Shown: positions 10,238 through 19,770 of the stretch, one piece after another
How positions within the stretch are numbered: the first letter of the stretch is position 1
How the letters are laid out: every line of letters starts with the position of its first letter
From: Nitrosomonadales bacterium
GTDB lineage: Bacteria; Pseudomonadota; Gammaproteobacteria; Burkholderiales; Gallionellaceae
Reading direction: 5' to 3'
DNA: 64,000 nt
Assembly: GCA_016721605.1 (NCBI GenBank)
Contig: JADKHS010000014.1
Coordinates: forward strand, 1-64,000
Program-made: the position numbers and the translations under genes
Notes under the pieces: model-generated
The model's database searches: none
The model's input: only the letters and a program-made list of their open reading frames with translations
Told to the model about the DNA's origin: nothing

Positions 10238-10535
10238 GCTACTTTCTCCAATGGTGATTAACAATCAAGTTGCGGATTTTAACAGGCTTTGCAGCTTATG
10301 TCGCTTTGTCCAAACAGCATAATAAAGTCCAGTTACAAAGTTGCATAGCTAGAAAACGCCCAGTAATTTTGAATTATCACGCCTACAAGTGGGTAATCGA
10401 ATTACGAAATAGAGCAATACTTTACTAAGCTGGATGAACAACTACGATGCACCATGAAAATTGCTATCTCTGATTTGCGCAGGGAGTCGCTAACCTCACA
10501 ACCAACACTAAAATTCAATATATTGAATAGTAAGG

Positions 10536-11170
10536 TAGTCCCCGGCTTTGCCGGGGACTCACAGTGTCTGACCGAGCGCTACGGTCGGCCTGATTCTATT
10601 GACTTGGCTAAAAGTTAGGAGAATCAAATGAGAGAGAACCAGAGTCTTTGTCTACGCGAAGTGGGATTGCAATATCAGCGTGGTATTTATCCCAAAGGGA
10701 CGAAAGAAAATGATTTTTAGGGCAATCCGCAAACATCTTGGTGAGATATTTCGAGTTGGCGGAACAAAAGAATGTCAGATTGTGGAAGGACACTTGATGC
10801 TGGATCATGTGCATATCTGCATCAGTATTCACCGAAGCATTCGGTGTCGTACGCGTAATTGGTTATATCGAACGCCGTGGGGGGCACCGAGGCAAAAGTG
10901 CGATATCGATAGCAAGACGGATGGGGTCAGGCAAGACAAGAAACGTGGACGGGTGAAAATTCTTGGGCAGCGAGGGTATTTTGTCACCACGATTGGATGC
11001 TTGATGTGAAGCCAGATGGTCAGAGCGTACGTCAGAAATCAGGATAAAGAAGATGCGCATTACGACCAGCTGAAATTGGGAATGGCGGAGCCAGCGCCTT
11101 TAGGCGCTTCATAATTTGCCCCCTTTGAGGGGCTAACAAAACTAAAGCCCCGGCTTTGCCGGGGATACTT
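10536..11170 (+). mobile_element. Degenerate IS200/IS605-family element
   Basis: Both flanks carry the same subterminal hairpin, CCCCGGCTTTGCCGGGG (10540-10556 and 11148-11164), as expected for IS200/IS605 elements that use single-stranded hairpin ends and no inverted repeats. Between them lies a broken Y1-type transposase gene. Exact cleavage sites are not resolved. The right end stops about 80 bp before tRNA-Val. Confidence 0.75.
10628..11114 (+). pseudogene. tnpA: IS200/IS605 TnpA (Y1 transposase) remnant
   Basis: The fragment VVFIPKGRKKMIFRAIRKHL and the following GEIFRVGG..ECQIVEGHLM with DHVHICISI are characteristic of the small single-tyrosine HUH transposase of IS200; the HUH motif is HVHI. 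Later parts (GKSAISIARRMG, YFVTTIG, VRAYVRNQDKEDAHYDQL) are in other frames. At least four frameshifts are needed to read through, and the Tyr region is altered, so the gene is probably dead. The start ATG has an AGGAG upstream. Confidence 0.8.
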
Positions 11171-11248
11171 ACTGAATAAAAACTGTTCATACAAATAAAA
11201 AAGCCGCCAGTTGGCAGCTTAGTGAGCCAAAGCAATAGTTTTTATTTT

Positions 11249-11326
11249 TGGTAGGCGCGATTGATTCTCGAACCAACGACCCCCACCATGTCAAGGTGGT
11301 GCTCTAACCAGCTGAGCTACGCGCCT
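11249..11326 (-). tRNA. tRNA-Val(GAC)
   Basis: The minus strand folds into a cloverleaf: acceptor AGGCGCG/CGCGCCT, D arm GCTCAGCTGGTTAGAGC, anticodon arm CCACCTTGACATGGTGG with anticodon GAC, T arm with GGTTCGAGA. The CCA end is encoded. It stands alone between the IS200 remnant and gltX on the opposite strand. Confidence 0.93.
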
Positions 11327-11522
11327 ATGCAAAGTGTAACATTGTAACCGAATTCCAATCTGGGTTCAAATGTTGCGCCCAAAGTAGAAATCAAAAGCAG
11401 GTAGTTATATGTGCTGCAAGACTGGGCAAATCTATTTGTTGCTGACATTGTTAGTCGCATGTGCGGCAATGTAGCGTAAAATATGCGCTCTGTTTTTGAC
11501 TAATAATTACTGATTAAAAATT

Positions 11523-12911
11523 ATGACCATACGAACTCGTTTCGCGCCTAGCCCCACGGGCTATCTGCATATTGGCGGTGCCCGCACTGCACTATTCTCT
11601 TGGGCTTACGCCCGCAAGCATGGCGGCACTTTTATCCTGCGCATAGAGGATACTGATGTAGAGCGTTCCACACCTGAGGCTGTACAAGCCATTTTAGATG
11701 GCATGGCTTGGCTTAATCTGAGTTATGACGAGGCCCGTTCTATCAAATGCAGTGTATGGAACGATATAAAGAGGTGATTCAGCATATGCTGGCGCAAGGG
11801 TTAGCCTATTATTGTTACACCTCGCCAAGTGAACTGGATGCTATGCGTGAGGCTCAACGTGCACGTGGTGAAAAACCACGTTACGATGGTCGCTGGCGTC
11901 CAGAATCCGGCAAGGTGTTGCCTGAACCACCTGCTGAAACGATGCCAGTGGTGCGCTTCAAGAATCCTGCCAAGGGAGTGGTAACGTGGAAAGATTTGGT
12001 GAAAGGGCTTATTGAATTTGACAATGGAGAGCTAGACGATCTAATCATTGCCCGTGCCGATGGCACGCCTACCTATAATTTTTGCGTAGTAGTGGATGAT
12101 TGGGATATGGGTATTACGCACGTGATACGCGGCGATGACCACGTCAACAATACGCCACGTCAGATTAATATCCTTAAAGCATTGGGCGCCAAGGTGCCAC
12201 AGTACGCACATCTATCAATGATATTGGGTGACGACGGGCAGAAGCTGTCCAAGCGCCATGGTGCAGTTAGCGTGATGCAATATGATGGAGAGGGTTATCT
12301 GCCAGAGCAGTAATTAATTATCTGGCAAGACTGGGATGGTCGCACGGTAATGATGAAGTTTTTTCGGTGGAGCAGTTTTGGCCTGGTTCGACCTCGACCA
12401 TATCACGCCATCTGCAGCACAATTTAATACAGAGAAATTAAACTGGCTCAATCAGCATTACTTAAAGCAGGCCGATAACGCGCGGCTTGCTGCGCTAATA
12501 CGTCCGCGCTTGGAAGCACGAGGGGTATTAGTGAGCGCCGTACCAGCATTGGAAGCCATCATTGCCCTTTATAAAGAGCGAGTCGTAACCCTCAATGAAT
12601 TGGCGGATGCAGCAGAAGTATTTTATATCGACTTGCATCCCAATCAAGAATTGCTGAATACCCAACTGTCTGCTGAAGTGATACCCGCTTTGCAGGAGCT
12701 AGCGGAGCGCCTAAAAACTGTAGCATGGGAAGCTGGGGCAATTGGAGCGGCGATCAAGGAAATAGTAGGTAAGCACGGCTTGAAAATGCCTAAGTTGGCG
12801 ATGCCGTTACGCGTAATGCTAACCGGGCAAACCCAGACTCCCTCGGTAGATGCAGTATTAACACTGTTTTCACGCGAGGTCGTATTGGCGCGTATAGCAC
12901 GACATCTTTAG
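11523..12911 (+). CDS. gltX: Glutamyl-tRNA synthetase (three frameshifts)
   Basis: Class I synthetase that charges tRNA-Glu; a tRNA-Glu gene lies just downstream. HIGH-type motif is HIGGARTALF near residue 16 and the KMSKS-type motif is KLSKRHGAV. The gene is split by three missing bases: a G near 11733 (YDEGPFYQMQ restored), a G near 12307 (LPEAVINYLARLGWSHGNDE restored) and a T near 12377 (EQFLAWFDL restored). Repaired, it encodes about 463 aa, the family norm. Each loss is in a short homopolymer. As gltX is essential, error in the consensus is far more likely than a true pseudogene. Confidence 0.94.
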
Positions 12912-12972
12912 CACTTACCAGGTATTCAGCTTTACAAGGATAGGCTCGATCATTATAATGCGCGCACATTTT

Positions 12973-13048
<76 letters not shown>

Positions 13049-13071
13049 AAATGGCATCACCAAGCCCTTTA

Positions 13072-13147
13072 GTCCCCATCGTCTAGAGGCCTAGGACACC
13101 GCCCTTTCACGGCGATAACACGAGTTCGAATCTCGTTGGGGACGCCA
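13072..13147 (+). tRNA. tRNA-Glu(TTC)
   Basis: Acceptor GTCCCCA/TGGGGAC, anticodon arm CCGCCCTTTCACGGCG with anticodon TTC, T arm AGTTCGAATC, and an encoded CCA. It is directly downstream of tRNA-Ala and of gltX, the synthetase that charges it. Confidence 0.95.
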
Positions 13148-13496
13148 AATAAAAAATGGCTTGCAATAAATCAAGCCCTTTTTCACTGCATCTTACATCT
13201 CGGAAATGAGTTCCATTTGAGATCAGTAAACCGATGATAATTCACCTTATCAGCACTAATAAATTCTCGGCTCGTCAGTGATATAAGCATTTATTATTCC
13301 CCAAGGAGAATAAATGGTAATTTATAAATATATCCAAAATGACATTCATAACGTTCATAATTTAGCTGTAAAAAGTTGTTTAGATTTCTCACGTTAAGAA
13401 GCTCAATGGTTTACAGTTTCCTGTAAGTCTTTGTTCAAGATTGACTGTTAAGAACAGTAACGATTCTATTAGCTAACCGGTATTAACTCATGGACA
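13148..13496. other. Intergenic region before the HtrA-like gene
   Basis: About 350 bp without a coding signal. Near its end is a possible promoter: TTGACT at 13441-13446 and TTCTAT at 13464-13469, spaced by 17 bp. A small inverted repeat (CTGTTAAGAACAG) lies between the two boxes and could be an operator. Weak evidence only. Confidence 0.35.
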
Positions 13497-14633
13497 TTGA
13501 AACCCTATCGAAGAACAACTGACCCATTTTACCGCCGCCTAGTGGCCATTGTCATAATGGTGGCGGCGTTGATGCTGCTATGGACGCTGTTGCCAGCTAT
13601 CGAATCGCTATGGGTTCCTTCTAAAGGTCAGCTCCGTTCTGTCACTGCCCGAGGCGATCTGGCCGCCGACGAAAAAAACACTATCGAACTATTCGAAAAA
13701 TCCCACAGCTCGGTAGTATTCATTTCCACCGCTGCCCTGGTGCGCGATGCGTGGACGCGCAACGTCTTTGCCGTGCCTAAGGGGACGGGTTCCGGCTTTA
13801 TTTGGGATGACGCCGGCCATGTAGTTACCAACTACCACGTGATTGAGAATGCCTCCGGTGCCACAGTAAAATTGGCCGATGGCCGAGACTACAAGGCGGC
13901 TCTGATCGGTGCCAGTCCCGCACACGATATTGCGGTGTTGCGTATCGGCGTAGGTTTCAAGCGCCCACCACCTGTGCCGATAGGAACCAGTCACGACCTG
14001 AAGGTGGGCCAGAAGGTTTTTGCCATTGGCAATCCCTTCGGCCTGGACTGGACGCTGACCAACGGCATCATTTCAGCGCTTGATCGTTCATTGGCCGGAA
14101 ATATCGGTCCAGCCATTGAACACCTGATTCAGACCGACGCAGCCATCAATCCTGGCAACTCGGGCGGTCCGTTGCTGGATTCGGCGGGTCGTCTCATTGG
14201 CATTAATACCGCCATCTACAGTCCTAGCGGGGCATCCGCCGGTATCGGTTTTGCCGTCCCTGTCGACACCGTCATGCGCGTGGTGCCGCAACTAATCAAG
14301 AGCGGCAAATATATTCGTCCAGCCTTGGGTATCGGGGCTGATGAACAAATCAACGAGCGATTGAATGCCATCACTGGCACCAAAGGAGTAGTGGTACTAC
14401 GCGTACATCCAGGCTCAACTGCCGAAAAGGCGGGTCTCAAAGGCGTTACAGAGACCCCCAAAGGTGTGATTCTTGGCGACATCATCGTGGCGGTCAATGG
14501 CAAGGATGTCTATTCGGTACAAAAACTGCTGACCCGTCTTGACGACCACAAAGTTGGCGATGCAATTCAATTGACTGTAGTGCATCAAGGTGAAAAACGG
14601 GATTTGACTGTAACTCTGCAACCAGGAAATTGA
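13497..14633 (+). CDS. HtrA/DegS-type periplasmic serine protease with PDZ domain
   Basis: The 378-aa protein has a single N-terminal membrane anchor (about residues 14-33), a trypsin-like domain with triad His114 (TNYHVI), Asp144 (AHDIAVL) and Ser222 (NPGNSGGPL), and one C-terminal PDZ domain from about residue 275 (ALGIGADEQI to the end). This is the single-PDZ, membrane-anchored layout of DegS-like proteases that act in envelope stress, though substrate specificity cannot be read. The frame starts at TTG; a better-looking ATG a few bases upstream (13490) is out of frame, so one lost base near the start is possible. Confidence 0.9.
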   Translation: MKPYRRTTDPFYRRLVAIVIMVAALMLLWTLLPAIESLWVPSKGQLRSVTARGDLAADEKNTIELFEKSHSSVVFISTAALVRDAWTRNVFAVPKGTGSGFIWDDAGHVVTNYHVIENASGATVKLADGRDYKAALIGASPAHDIAVLRIGVGFKRPPPVPIGTSHDLKVGQKVFAIGNPFGLDWTLTNGIISALDRSLAGNIGPAIEHLIQTDAAINPGNSGGPLLDSAGRLIGINTAIYSPSGASAGIGFAVPVDTVMRVVPQLIKSGKYIRPALGIGADEQINERLNAITGTKGVVVLRVHPGSTAEKAGLKGVTETPKGVILGDIIVAVNGKDVYSVQKLLTRLDDHKVGDAIQLTVVHQGEKRDLTVTLQPGN

Positions 14634-14738
14634 AAATAATGCCAAAAAGCTAACTAATGCCCTAAGAGTATGACGGCAATTCCTAATTGACGCTCTCTAA
14701 CAGTTTTCGTTGCTCACGTTTACCCGATCCAGTGCGAA

Positions 14739-14852
14739 TTATCCTTGACGCATCTTCTCATCTTTTTTTATTTTCTTTGCAGCCTTTTTTTCCTTTAGCG
14801 TTTTAGTGGGTTCCTTCTTGACTGCTTTCTTACTTTCTTGACCTTTACCCAT
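14739..14852 (-). CDS. Small Lys-rich protein (37 aa)
   Basis: A short ORF (MGKGQESKKAVKKEPTKTL then mostly Lys, Ala and Glu) with an AGGAG eight bases before the ATG. About 40 % of residues are lysine. I recall similar short Lys-rich proteins beginning MGKG in betaproteobacteria, with no known function. The composition suggests nucleic-acid binding or a disordered peptide. It lies between the HtrA-like protease gene and the HU gene, both separate transcripts by spacing. Confidence 0.65.
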   Translation of the reverse strand: MGKGQESKKAVKKEPTKTLKEKKAAKKIKKDEKMRQG

Positions 14853-14984
14853 GATTTCGCTCCTTGATAGTCTTGAAATTATAGAGAGTGATTCACTTTT
14901 TGATCCTTCATTCAAGAAATATACAACAGGCTATATATAGCCCATTTCGTGCAGCTCTTAGCAACTGTAAAAACTATCTTCTTC

Positions 14985-15278
14985 TTATTTTTTCTTGATT
15001 TTTGCGCCAGCGACCGCATCTTTCAACTTACTGCCGACTTTAAATTTAACAACATTCTTGGCTGGTATCTTCAATTCTTTTCCTGTGGATGGATTGCGAC
15101 CAATTCGCGCGGCACGCGCTTCGACGGCAAACGTACCAAAACCAATGAGTTGAACATTATTGCCTTTCGTTAAAGAAATTTGAATAGTTGCCGTCAGAGC
15201 ATTTAGGGTTTTTTCTATATTGGACTTTGTCATCTTGGTGGATTTAGCTACTGCATCAATCAGTTCTGATTTATTCAT
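14985..15278 (-). CDS. hup: DNA-binding protein HU
   Basis: Nucleoid protein of the HU/IHF family. The family signature is GFGTFAVEARAARIGRNPST with the DNA-arm residues following, and the N-terminus MNKSELIDAVAKSTKMTKS is typical. I used the second ATG (97 aa); the longer reading adds MEVNI at 15293. The C-terminus is extended slightly by a Lys-rich tail (AGAKIKKK). HU is normally 90 aa and homodimeric; whether the partner subunit is encoded elsewhere is not visible. Confidence 0.93.
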   Translation of the reverse strand: MNKSELIDAVAKSTKMTKSNIEKTLNALTATIQISLTKGNNVQLIGFGTFAVEARAARIGRNPSTGKELKIPAKNVVKFKVGSKLKDAVAGAKIKKK

Positions 15279-15293
15279 GATGTTAACTTCCAT

Positions 15294-15756
15294 ATGGTTG
15301 AAAAGACGGTTAACTGTATCAAGTCACAGTATTAATTACAAGAAATTATAAACACTAGCCAGACTACAGTAGCAAGTTTATTTACATTAATTTTGATAAA
15401 TCAACAATTTTAATTTTTAATTGTGCAAGAAATAAATCTTGTTAAGGACGGTGCAGACATTACTGGTGTTTAATTTTCACGAAACACCCCGTCTTTCTTG
15501 TAGGTAACCGTTTAAATCACTGTCACTACCATTGTGGCAAGTAATGGCACAGTAAGTTTACTACTGCCTGCTGCCAATATATTTTACATAGGTTGAAACT
15601 ATGACAAAATTTTTGACACATATTGAAATATTCTATAATCAATCGGAAAGCTATGACATTCGCCCCATCAATCCTAAAGAGCTCCAACTTAACTCCTTGG
15701 TACACTGCACCAATAATTCTGATTATAAAAACTTCACAATTTAAGATTAAGCTAGA
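15294..15756. other. A+T-rich intergenic region
   Basis: About 460 bp of A+T-rich DNA upstream of the HU gene. Open frames here look random in composition and have no ribosome binding sites. I see no tRNA, terminator or repeat that I can support. It presumably holds the HU promoter. Confidence 0.3.
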
Positions 15757-16107
15757 ATGTACGTACATAATCAAATGGTAAGAAACTGGATGATTAAATG
15801 GTTCAAAAGGCCTCAACTGAATGAAATGAAAGTAAAACATGAGGTGATAAGTAAGCATCTGTTAAATATGATTCCTGGATGCAAAGTAAGACTCAAACGC
15901 GATTTTAATGAAAGTGCGATGATCTTTTATGTGGAAATTTCTGGAATTATCAAAGAATTTAAAATAAGTGATCAGTATTTACAGGACTATACAACCACTG
16001 AACTTTTTGACTTTATCAAGCAAAAAGAAGTCATACAAAATAGTTATAACCATAGAAAAATTAAGATATCAACAAGGGAAGGTTACCCATCAGTTAGTTA
16101 TATGTAA
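15757..16107 (+). CDS. Hypothetical protein, A+T-rich
   Basis: An open frame of 116 codons with no family that I recognise. The product is basic and hydrophilic, with no signal or membrane segment. Later ATG codons (MIKWFKRPQL, MKVKHEVISKHLL) are alternative starts. The DNA is richer in A+T than its neighbours tilS and HU, so it may be acquired or not a gene at all. It stands alone between convergent and divergent neighbours with no coupling. Confidence 0.35.
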   Translation: MYVHNQMVRNWMIKWFKRPQLNEMKVKHEVISKHLLNMIPGCKVRLKRDFNESAMIFYVEISGIIKEFKISDQYLQDYTTTELFDFIKQKEVIQNSYNHRKIKISTREGYPSVSYM

Positions 16108-16196
16108 TCCAAAAAAACTAAGCTGTTCTATGTGGCGTTTAGTAACATCAGAAAAAGCAAATCACGCCTACTCAGGAACGGACTTTACTAATTTAA

Positions 16197-17555
16197 TCAA
16201 AACTCTGCCATATTGAGTATTGCACGCCAAATGACCACCACACCAGCTTCATCCGACTGAGCCAGATATGTATCGGCTATTGCTATGCCCGGAACACACA
16301 CCAAGTCAGCATCGCAAAAAAGTAAGGGTAACAAATCACGTTGCCACGGCAGTATCCCATGTTCCTGCAATAAATTTTTCAAGTCCCGTTGCCCTCGCGC
16401 AGCATGTATCCGAATGTTTTCACCGCCATGACGGGAACGAATCTTGACAATGCCGAGTTGTAATTTTGCCAAACTGATACCCTGCCCGATGGCGCGTTTA
16501 AAATAAAGCATGCCGTGTGGTGAAGGCAACAATGTTTCTGCTTCACCATGCCATATAACGGTAAAATTAACAGGTGGCGACAGCGCAGACATGGTGTAAG
16601 CATGGTCGCGGTATCGACGCATTTGCCATTCCTGCCAATCGATGCACACTTGCGCATCTTGGCGAGCATTGCACAACTGCCGCAGCATTTCTTGTAGCCG
16701 TGTACTGTCTGGAATAGGTGCTCCTTGCACCGCAAGAAAATAACGCAATAGATTTTTCCCCCTTATAACGCCCAGTACACGCAGTTTCTTAATATCCAAA
16801 CGGTTATCCACTATTGCCAATTCCGCATCCTGCTGTGCCAACTCATCCAACAGTTCAGCTGCTTCGGCAAAATGCTGTGCGCTGCGCAACAAAGTTTTGC
16901 GGTAGGCTAGAAATCGTTGTTCCAATAGCGGCAGTATGCGATGGCGTAAAAAATTGCGTGGGTAAGCGTCATCAGCGTTGCTTTCATCTTCCACCCATTG
17001 GAGGCCATGCTGTTGAGCGTATTCCAGTAATCTGGAGCGAGGAACGTTAAGCAAAGGGCGTAATAACGTCGGGGCATTAACACGATGTGTTATAGCTGGC
17101 ATGGCACTTGCGCCGCGCACTCCAGCCCCGCGCAGCAATTGCAGCAGCAAAGTTTCTGCCTGATCATCGAGATGATGCGCCAGCGCTATAAAATCCACTT
17201 GCTGTTGTGCAAGCGCGGCGTGACGAAGTTTTCGCGCTGCCGCTTCAATACCTAGCGAGCGTAACGGTGCGATATTTACATGTTCGATTTGTAGGGAGAC
17301 TCCATGAAGCGCGCACAAATCAGCACAGAATACCGCCCAGGCATCCGCTTGCGGGCTAATACCGTGATGTACATGTAATGCGCTTAAATGCCATGAATAA
17401 CGAAGGGAAAGCTGCTGTAGTAGATGCAGCAAAACGACCGAATCAACTCCACCGCTTAGTCCAAGCAAGATGGTACTGCCAGCAGTAAGCAGGGGCGAGA
17501 GCGCGTCGGTAACGCACTCCGTTAAATCAAAGCTCGACTTCCTTGAACTTGCCAT
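16197..17555 (-). CDS. tilS: tRNA(Ile)-lysidine synthase
   Basis: TilS modifies C34 of tRNA-Ile(CAU) to lysidine so that it reads AUA. The PP-loop SGGVDSVVLLHLL is near residue 33, followed by HVHHGISPQAD and HHLDDQAETLLLQLLRGAG, all family signatures. The C-terminal substrate-binding domains are present (KNLLQEHGILPWQRDLLPLL). At 452 aa the length is normal. The start overlaps the end of accA by 29 bases, the common accA-tilS arrangement. Confidence 0.95.
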   Translation of the reverse strand: MASSRKSSFDLTECVTDALSPLLTAGSTILLGLSGGVDSVVLLHLLQQLSLRYSWHLSALHVHHGISPQADAWAVFCADLCALHGVSLQIEHVNIAPLRSLGIEAAARKLRHAALAQQQVDFIALAHHLDDQAETLLLQLLRGAGVRGASAMPAITHRVNAPTLLRPLLNVPRSRLLEYAQQHGLQWVEDESNADDAYPRNFLRHRILPLLEQRFLAYRKTLLRSAQHFAEAAELLDELAQQDAELAIVDNRLDIKKLRVLGVIRGKNLLRYFLAVQGAPIPDSTRLQEMLRQLCNARQDAQVCIDWQEWQMRRYRDHAYTMSALSPPVNFTVIWHGEAETLLPSPHGMLYFKRAIGQGISLAKLQLGIVKIRSRHGGENIRIHAARGQRDLKNLLQEHGILPWQRDLLPLLFCDADLVCVPGIAIADTYLAQSDEAGVVVIWRAILNMAEF

Positions 17556-18492
17556 AGCCCATTACGCGATTGAAACGGATCTGCAACAGCTTGTCCATAG
17601 AGTGGGATTGCACCTGTTTAAGGGTATCCTGTAAGCATTTTTTCAGGGTTAGCATCATTGCTTGATAATCACGGTGAGCACCGCCCGGCGGTTCGTTAAT
17701 GATTTTGTCGATCAACCCCAACGCCTTCAATCTGGTAGCCGTGATACCCAGCGTTTCGGCCGCATCAGCGGATTTGTCCGCATTTTTCCAAAGGATGGCA
17801 GCGCAACCTTCTGGCGAGATGACCGAGTAGGTGGCGTATTGCAGCATCAATAACGCGTCACCTACTGCAATGGCCAACGCGCCACCAGAGCCGCCCTCTC
17901 CAATCACCGTACAGACCAATGGCACGCGCAGTTCTGCCATTACATACAGGCTTTTGCCGATGGCTTCGGACTGACCACGTTCTTCGGCACCAATTCCGGG
18001 ATACGCACCTGGAGTATCAATAAAAGTCATAATGGGAATATCGAATTTCTCCGCCAGCCGCATCAAGCGCATCGCCTTGCGGTAGCCCTCTGGGCGAGGC
18101 ATGCCAAAGTTGCGATATTGCCGTTCCTTGGTATCACGCCCTTTTTGATGTCCGATTACCATCACACTTTGGCCATTAAAACGCGCTAATCCGCCGACGA
18201 TAGCCGGATCATCGGCATAAGACCGATCTCCATGCAGCTCCTCAAAATCAGTAAACAGGTGCTGAATGTAATCCAGCGTGTAAGGGCGCTGTGGGTGGCG
18301 CGACACTTGTGAGATTTGCCACGGTGTGAGCTTGGCGTAAATATCCTTGGCTAACGCCTGGCTTTTTATTTGCAAACGGTTAATCTCATCGGAGATATCA
18401 AGTGCAGAATCATTCTGTACAAAGCGAAGTTGCTCAATTTTGCCTGCCAGTTCGGCGATGGGTTGCTCAAAATCCAAGAAGATAGCTTTCAT
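17527..18492 (-). CDS. accA: Acetyl-CoA carboxylase carboxyltransferase subunit alpha
   Basis: AccA pairs with AccD to move CO2 from carboxybiotin to acetyl-CoA in the first step of fatty-acid synthesis. The carboxyltransferase core is clear: VGGLARFNGQSVMVIGHQKG, FIDTPGAYPGIGAEERGQSE, and IGEGGSGGALAIAVGD, with SPEGCAAILWK. I chose the ATG giving MKAIFLDFEQPIAELAGKIE, the usual start; an in-frame ATG lies 27 bases upstream. The product is 321 aa. It overlaps tilS downstream. Confidence 0.96.
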   Translation of the reverse strand: MKAIFLDFEQPIAELAGKIEQLRFVQNDSALDISDEINRLQIKSQALAKDIYAKLTPWQISQVSRHPQRPYTLDYIQHLFTDFEELHGDRSYADDPAIVGGLARFNGQSVMVIGHQKGRDTKERQYRNFGMPRPEGYRKAMRLMRLAEKFDIPIMTFIDTPGAYPGIGAEERGQSEAIGKSLYVMAELRVPLVCTVIGEGGSGGALAIAVGDALLMLQYATYSVISPEGCAAILWKNADKSADAAETLGITATRLKALGLIDKIINEPPGGAHRDYQAMMLTLKKCLQDTLKQVQSHSMDKLLQIRFNRVMGYGKFKEVEL

Positions 18493-18601
18493 AAATTTCG
18501 TATTGATTTGCGTATTCAAATGATACAGTATCTCGTTAGCCAGGCCAAAGAAGCGTGGATAAAATTTTGCTGTACTACTGAAAATTTAGTCTATTTTTTT
18601 G

Positions 18602-19639
18602 CTACACCAACGCATATCGTGTCAAAGGTTTGGACAAGCGCCACGGCTTCCACACCGCACTACGCGTCAACACAAATCGCTGTACAACGCCCGCATTAAG
18701 TACATTCAAGCTAAGTTGCTTGATACGCCCGTTACGCAGCGCTTCCCATAATGATGCAATATAATTTTGCTCCAGGCACTGCACTGAATCGCGCCAGGCA
18801 TACAGGTCACCTTGCTGAAATGGGCGGCGCAAACTTTCCCAAACGATTAGCACATCACCTTCATTATCATCAATGCACTGGGTTAAATCATCCGGCAATA
18901 TTTGATAAGGAATACCTGCCGCCTGCGCGAACGCCCCGGCCAGAAAACTGTCGCCGCAAACCTTCGTATATGGCCGTGCCAATTGTTCCACCGCATGCCC
19001 TCCTCCCCACAGCCAGATACTGTTTATGGGCAAATCACCACGCGCCTCGCGCGCCTGATTTACAGCGTGTTCGAAAAAAAGCATTTGGACTTCGTTGAAG
19101 ACTTTATGCCAACGCAAGGCATTCTGACCTGTCGGCAAATATGATTGTCCGGTTCTGTCTGCCACCTGCGCCAAAGTTCGTGTCACGATGTCTGGAACGC
19201 TCTCCATTTGGAGATACCAACGCTGCGGGTTGGGCGAAAAAAAACGTAAACCTTCAGCGGCAAAATGCGTATTCAAACTGGCGCACAACTGCGCCGCTTC
19301 ATCAGCATTCAATGGTACATCCGGATGCAAAGACAATTGCGTGCGCTGCATTTGCAGATACACTGGATCAGCACGCAACCAGTAACCCGTACCTGGCTGC
19401 ATTCCGTCCGCCTTCAAGGTAATCGGTGCGATGGGTTCGTCCAATTGCCGTGCGATACCAAAAGCTCGGCATAGCCACTCTTCAAATGTGCCTGTTGAGC
19501 CAATTTCTGAGGGTAACGAAGCAGGCTTGGCACGCGCCAGCATTTTCTCAATGGCAGGCACATGCAAACCGGCATAAGCGTCGACAGCAATCTCCTGCGG
19601 CAAGAATAAATCAAGGATAACGATGTCTACATTTCTCAT
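18602..19639 (-). CDS. COG4255-like conserved protein
   Basis: The 345-aa product resembles a conserved family of betaproteobacteria, often annotated as a phosphoglycerate-mutase-like or regulatory protein. Recognisable segments are PNPQRWYLQ, SIWLWGGG and the repeated aspartates near the C-terminus. I see no signal peptide, membrane helix or certain catalytic motif. It is 80 bp upstream of accA on the same strand and divergent from lolC. The family call is from memory of similar sequences; the biochemical role is not known to me. Confidence 0.55.
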   Translation of the reverse strand: MRNVDIVILDLFLPQEIAVDAYAGLHVPAIEKMLARAKPASLPSEIGSTGTFEEWLCRAFGIARQLDEPIAPITLKADGMQPGTGYWLRADPVYLQMQRTQLSLHPDVPLNADEAAQLCASLNTHFAAEGLRFFSPNPQRWYLQMESVPDIVTRTLAQVADRTGQSYLPTGQNALRWHKVFNEVQMLFFEHAVNQAREARGDLPINSIWLWGGGHAVEQLARPYTKVCGDSFLAGAFAQAAGIPYQILPDDLTQCIDDNEGDVLIVWESLRRPFQQGDLYAWRDSVQCLEQNYIASLWEALRNGRIKQLSLNVLNAGVVQRFVLTRSAVWKPWRLSKPLTRYALV

Positions 19640-19770
19640 GTTGAATTTGTACGCATAGGAAAGCCAAACATGGCTGGAATAAAGTAATTTTTTATCTTTA
19701 CCAGTTTACCATCCCGCAGAGAGCGCTCTTATGGCAAACTAGCGCCCAATTCTTTTTAAGCACCTTCACT

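Noticed and set aside
15526..15858. 110-codon minus-strand frame
   Set aside because: Low-complexity hydrophobic composition, no ribosome binding site, overlaps the opposite ORF.
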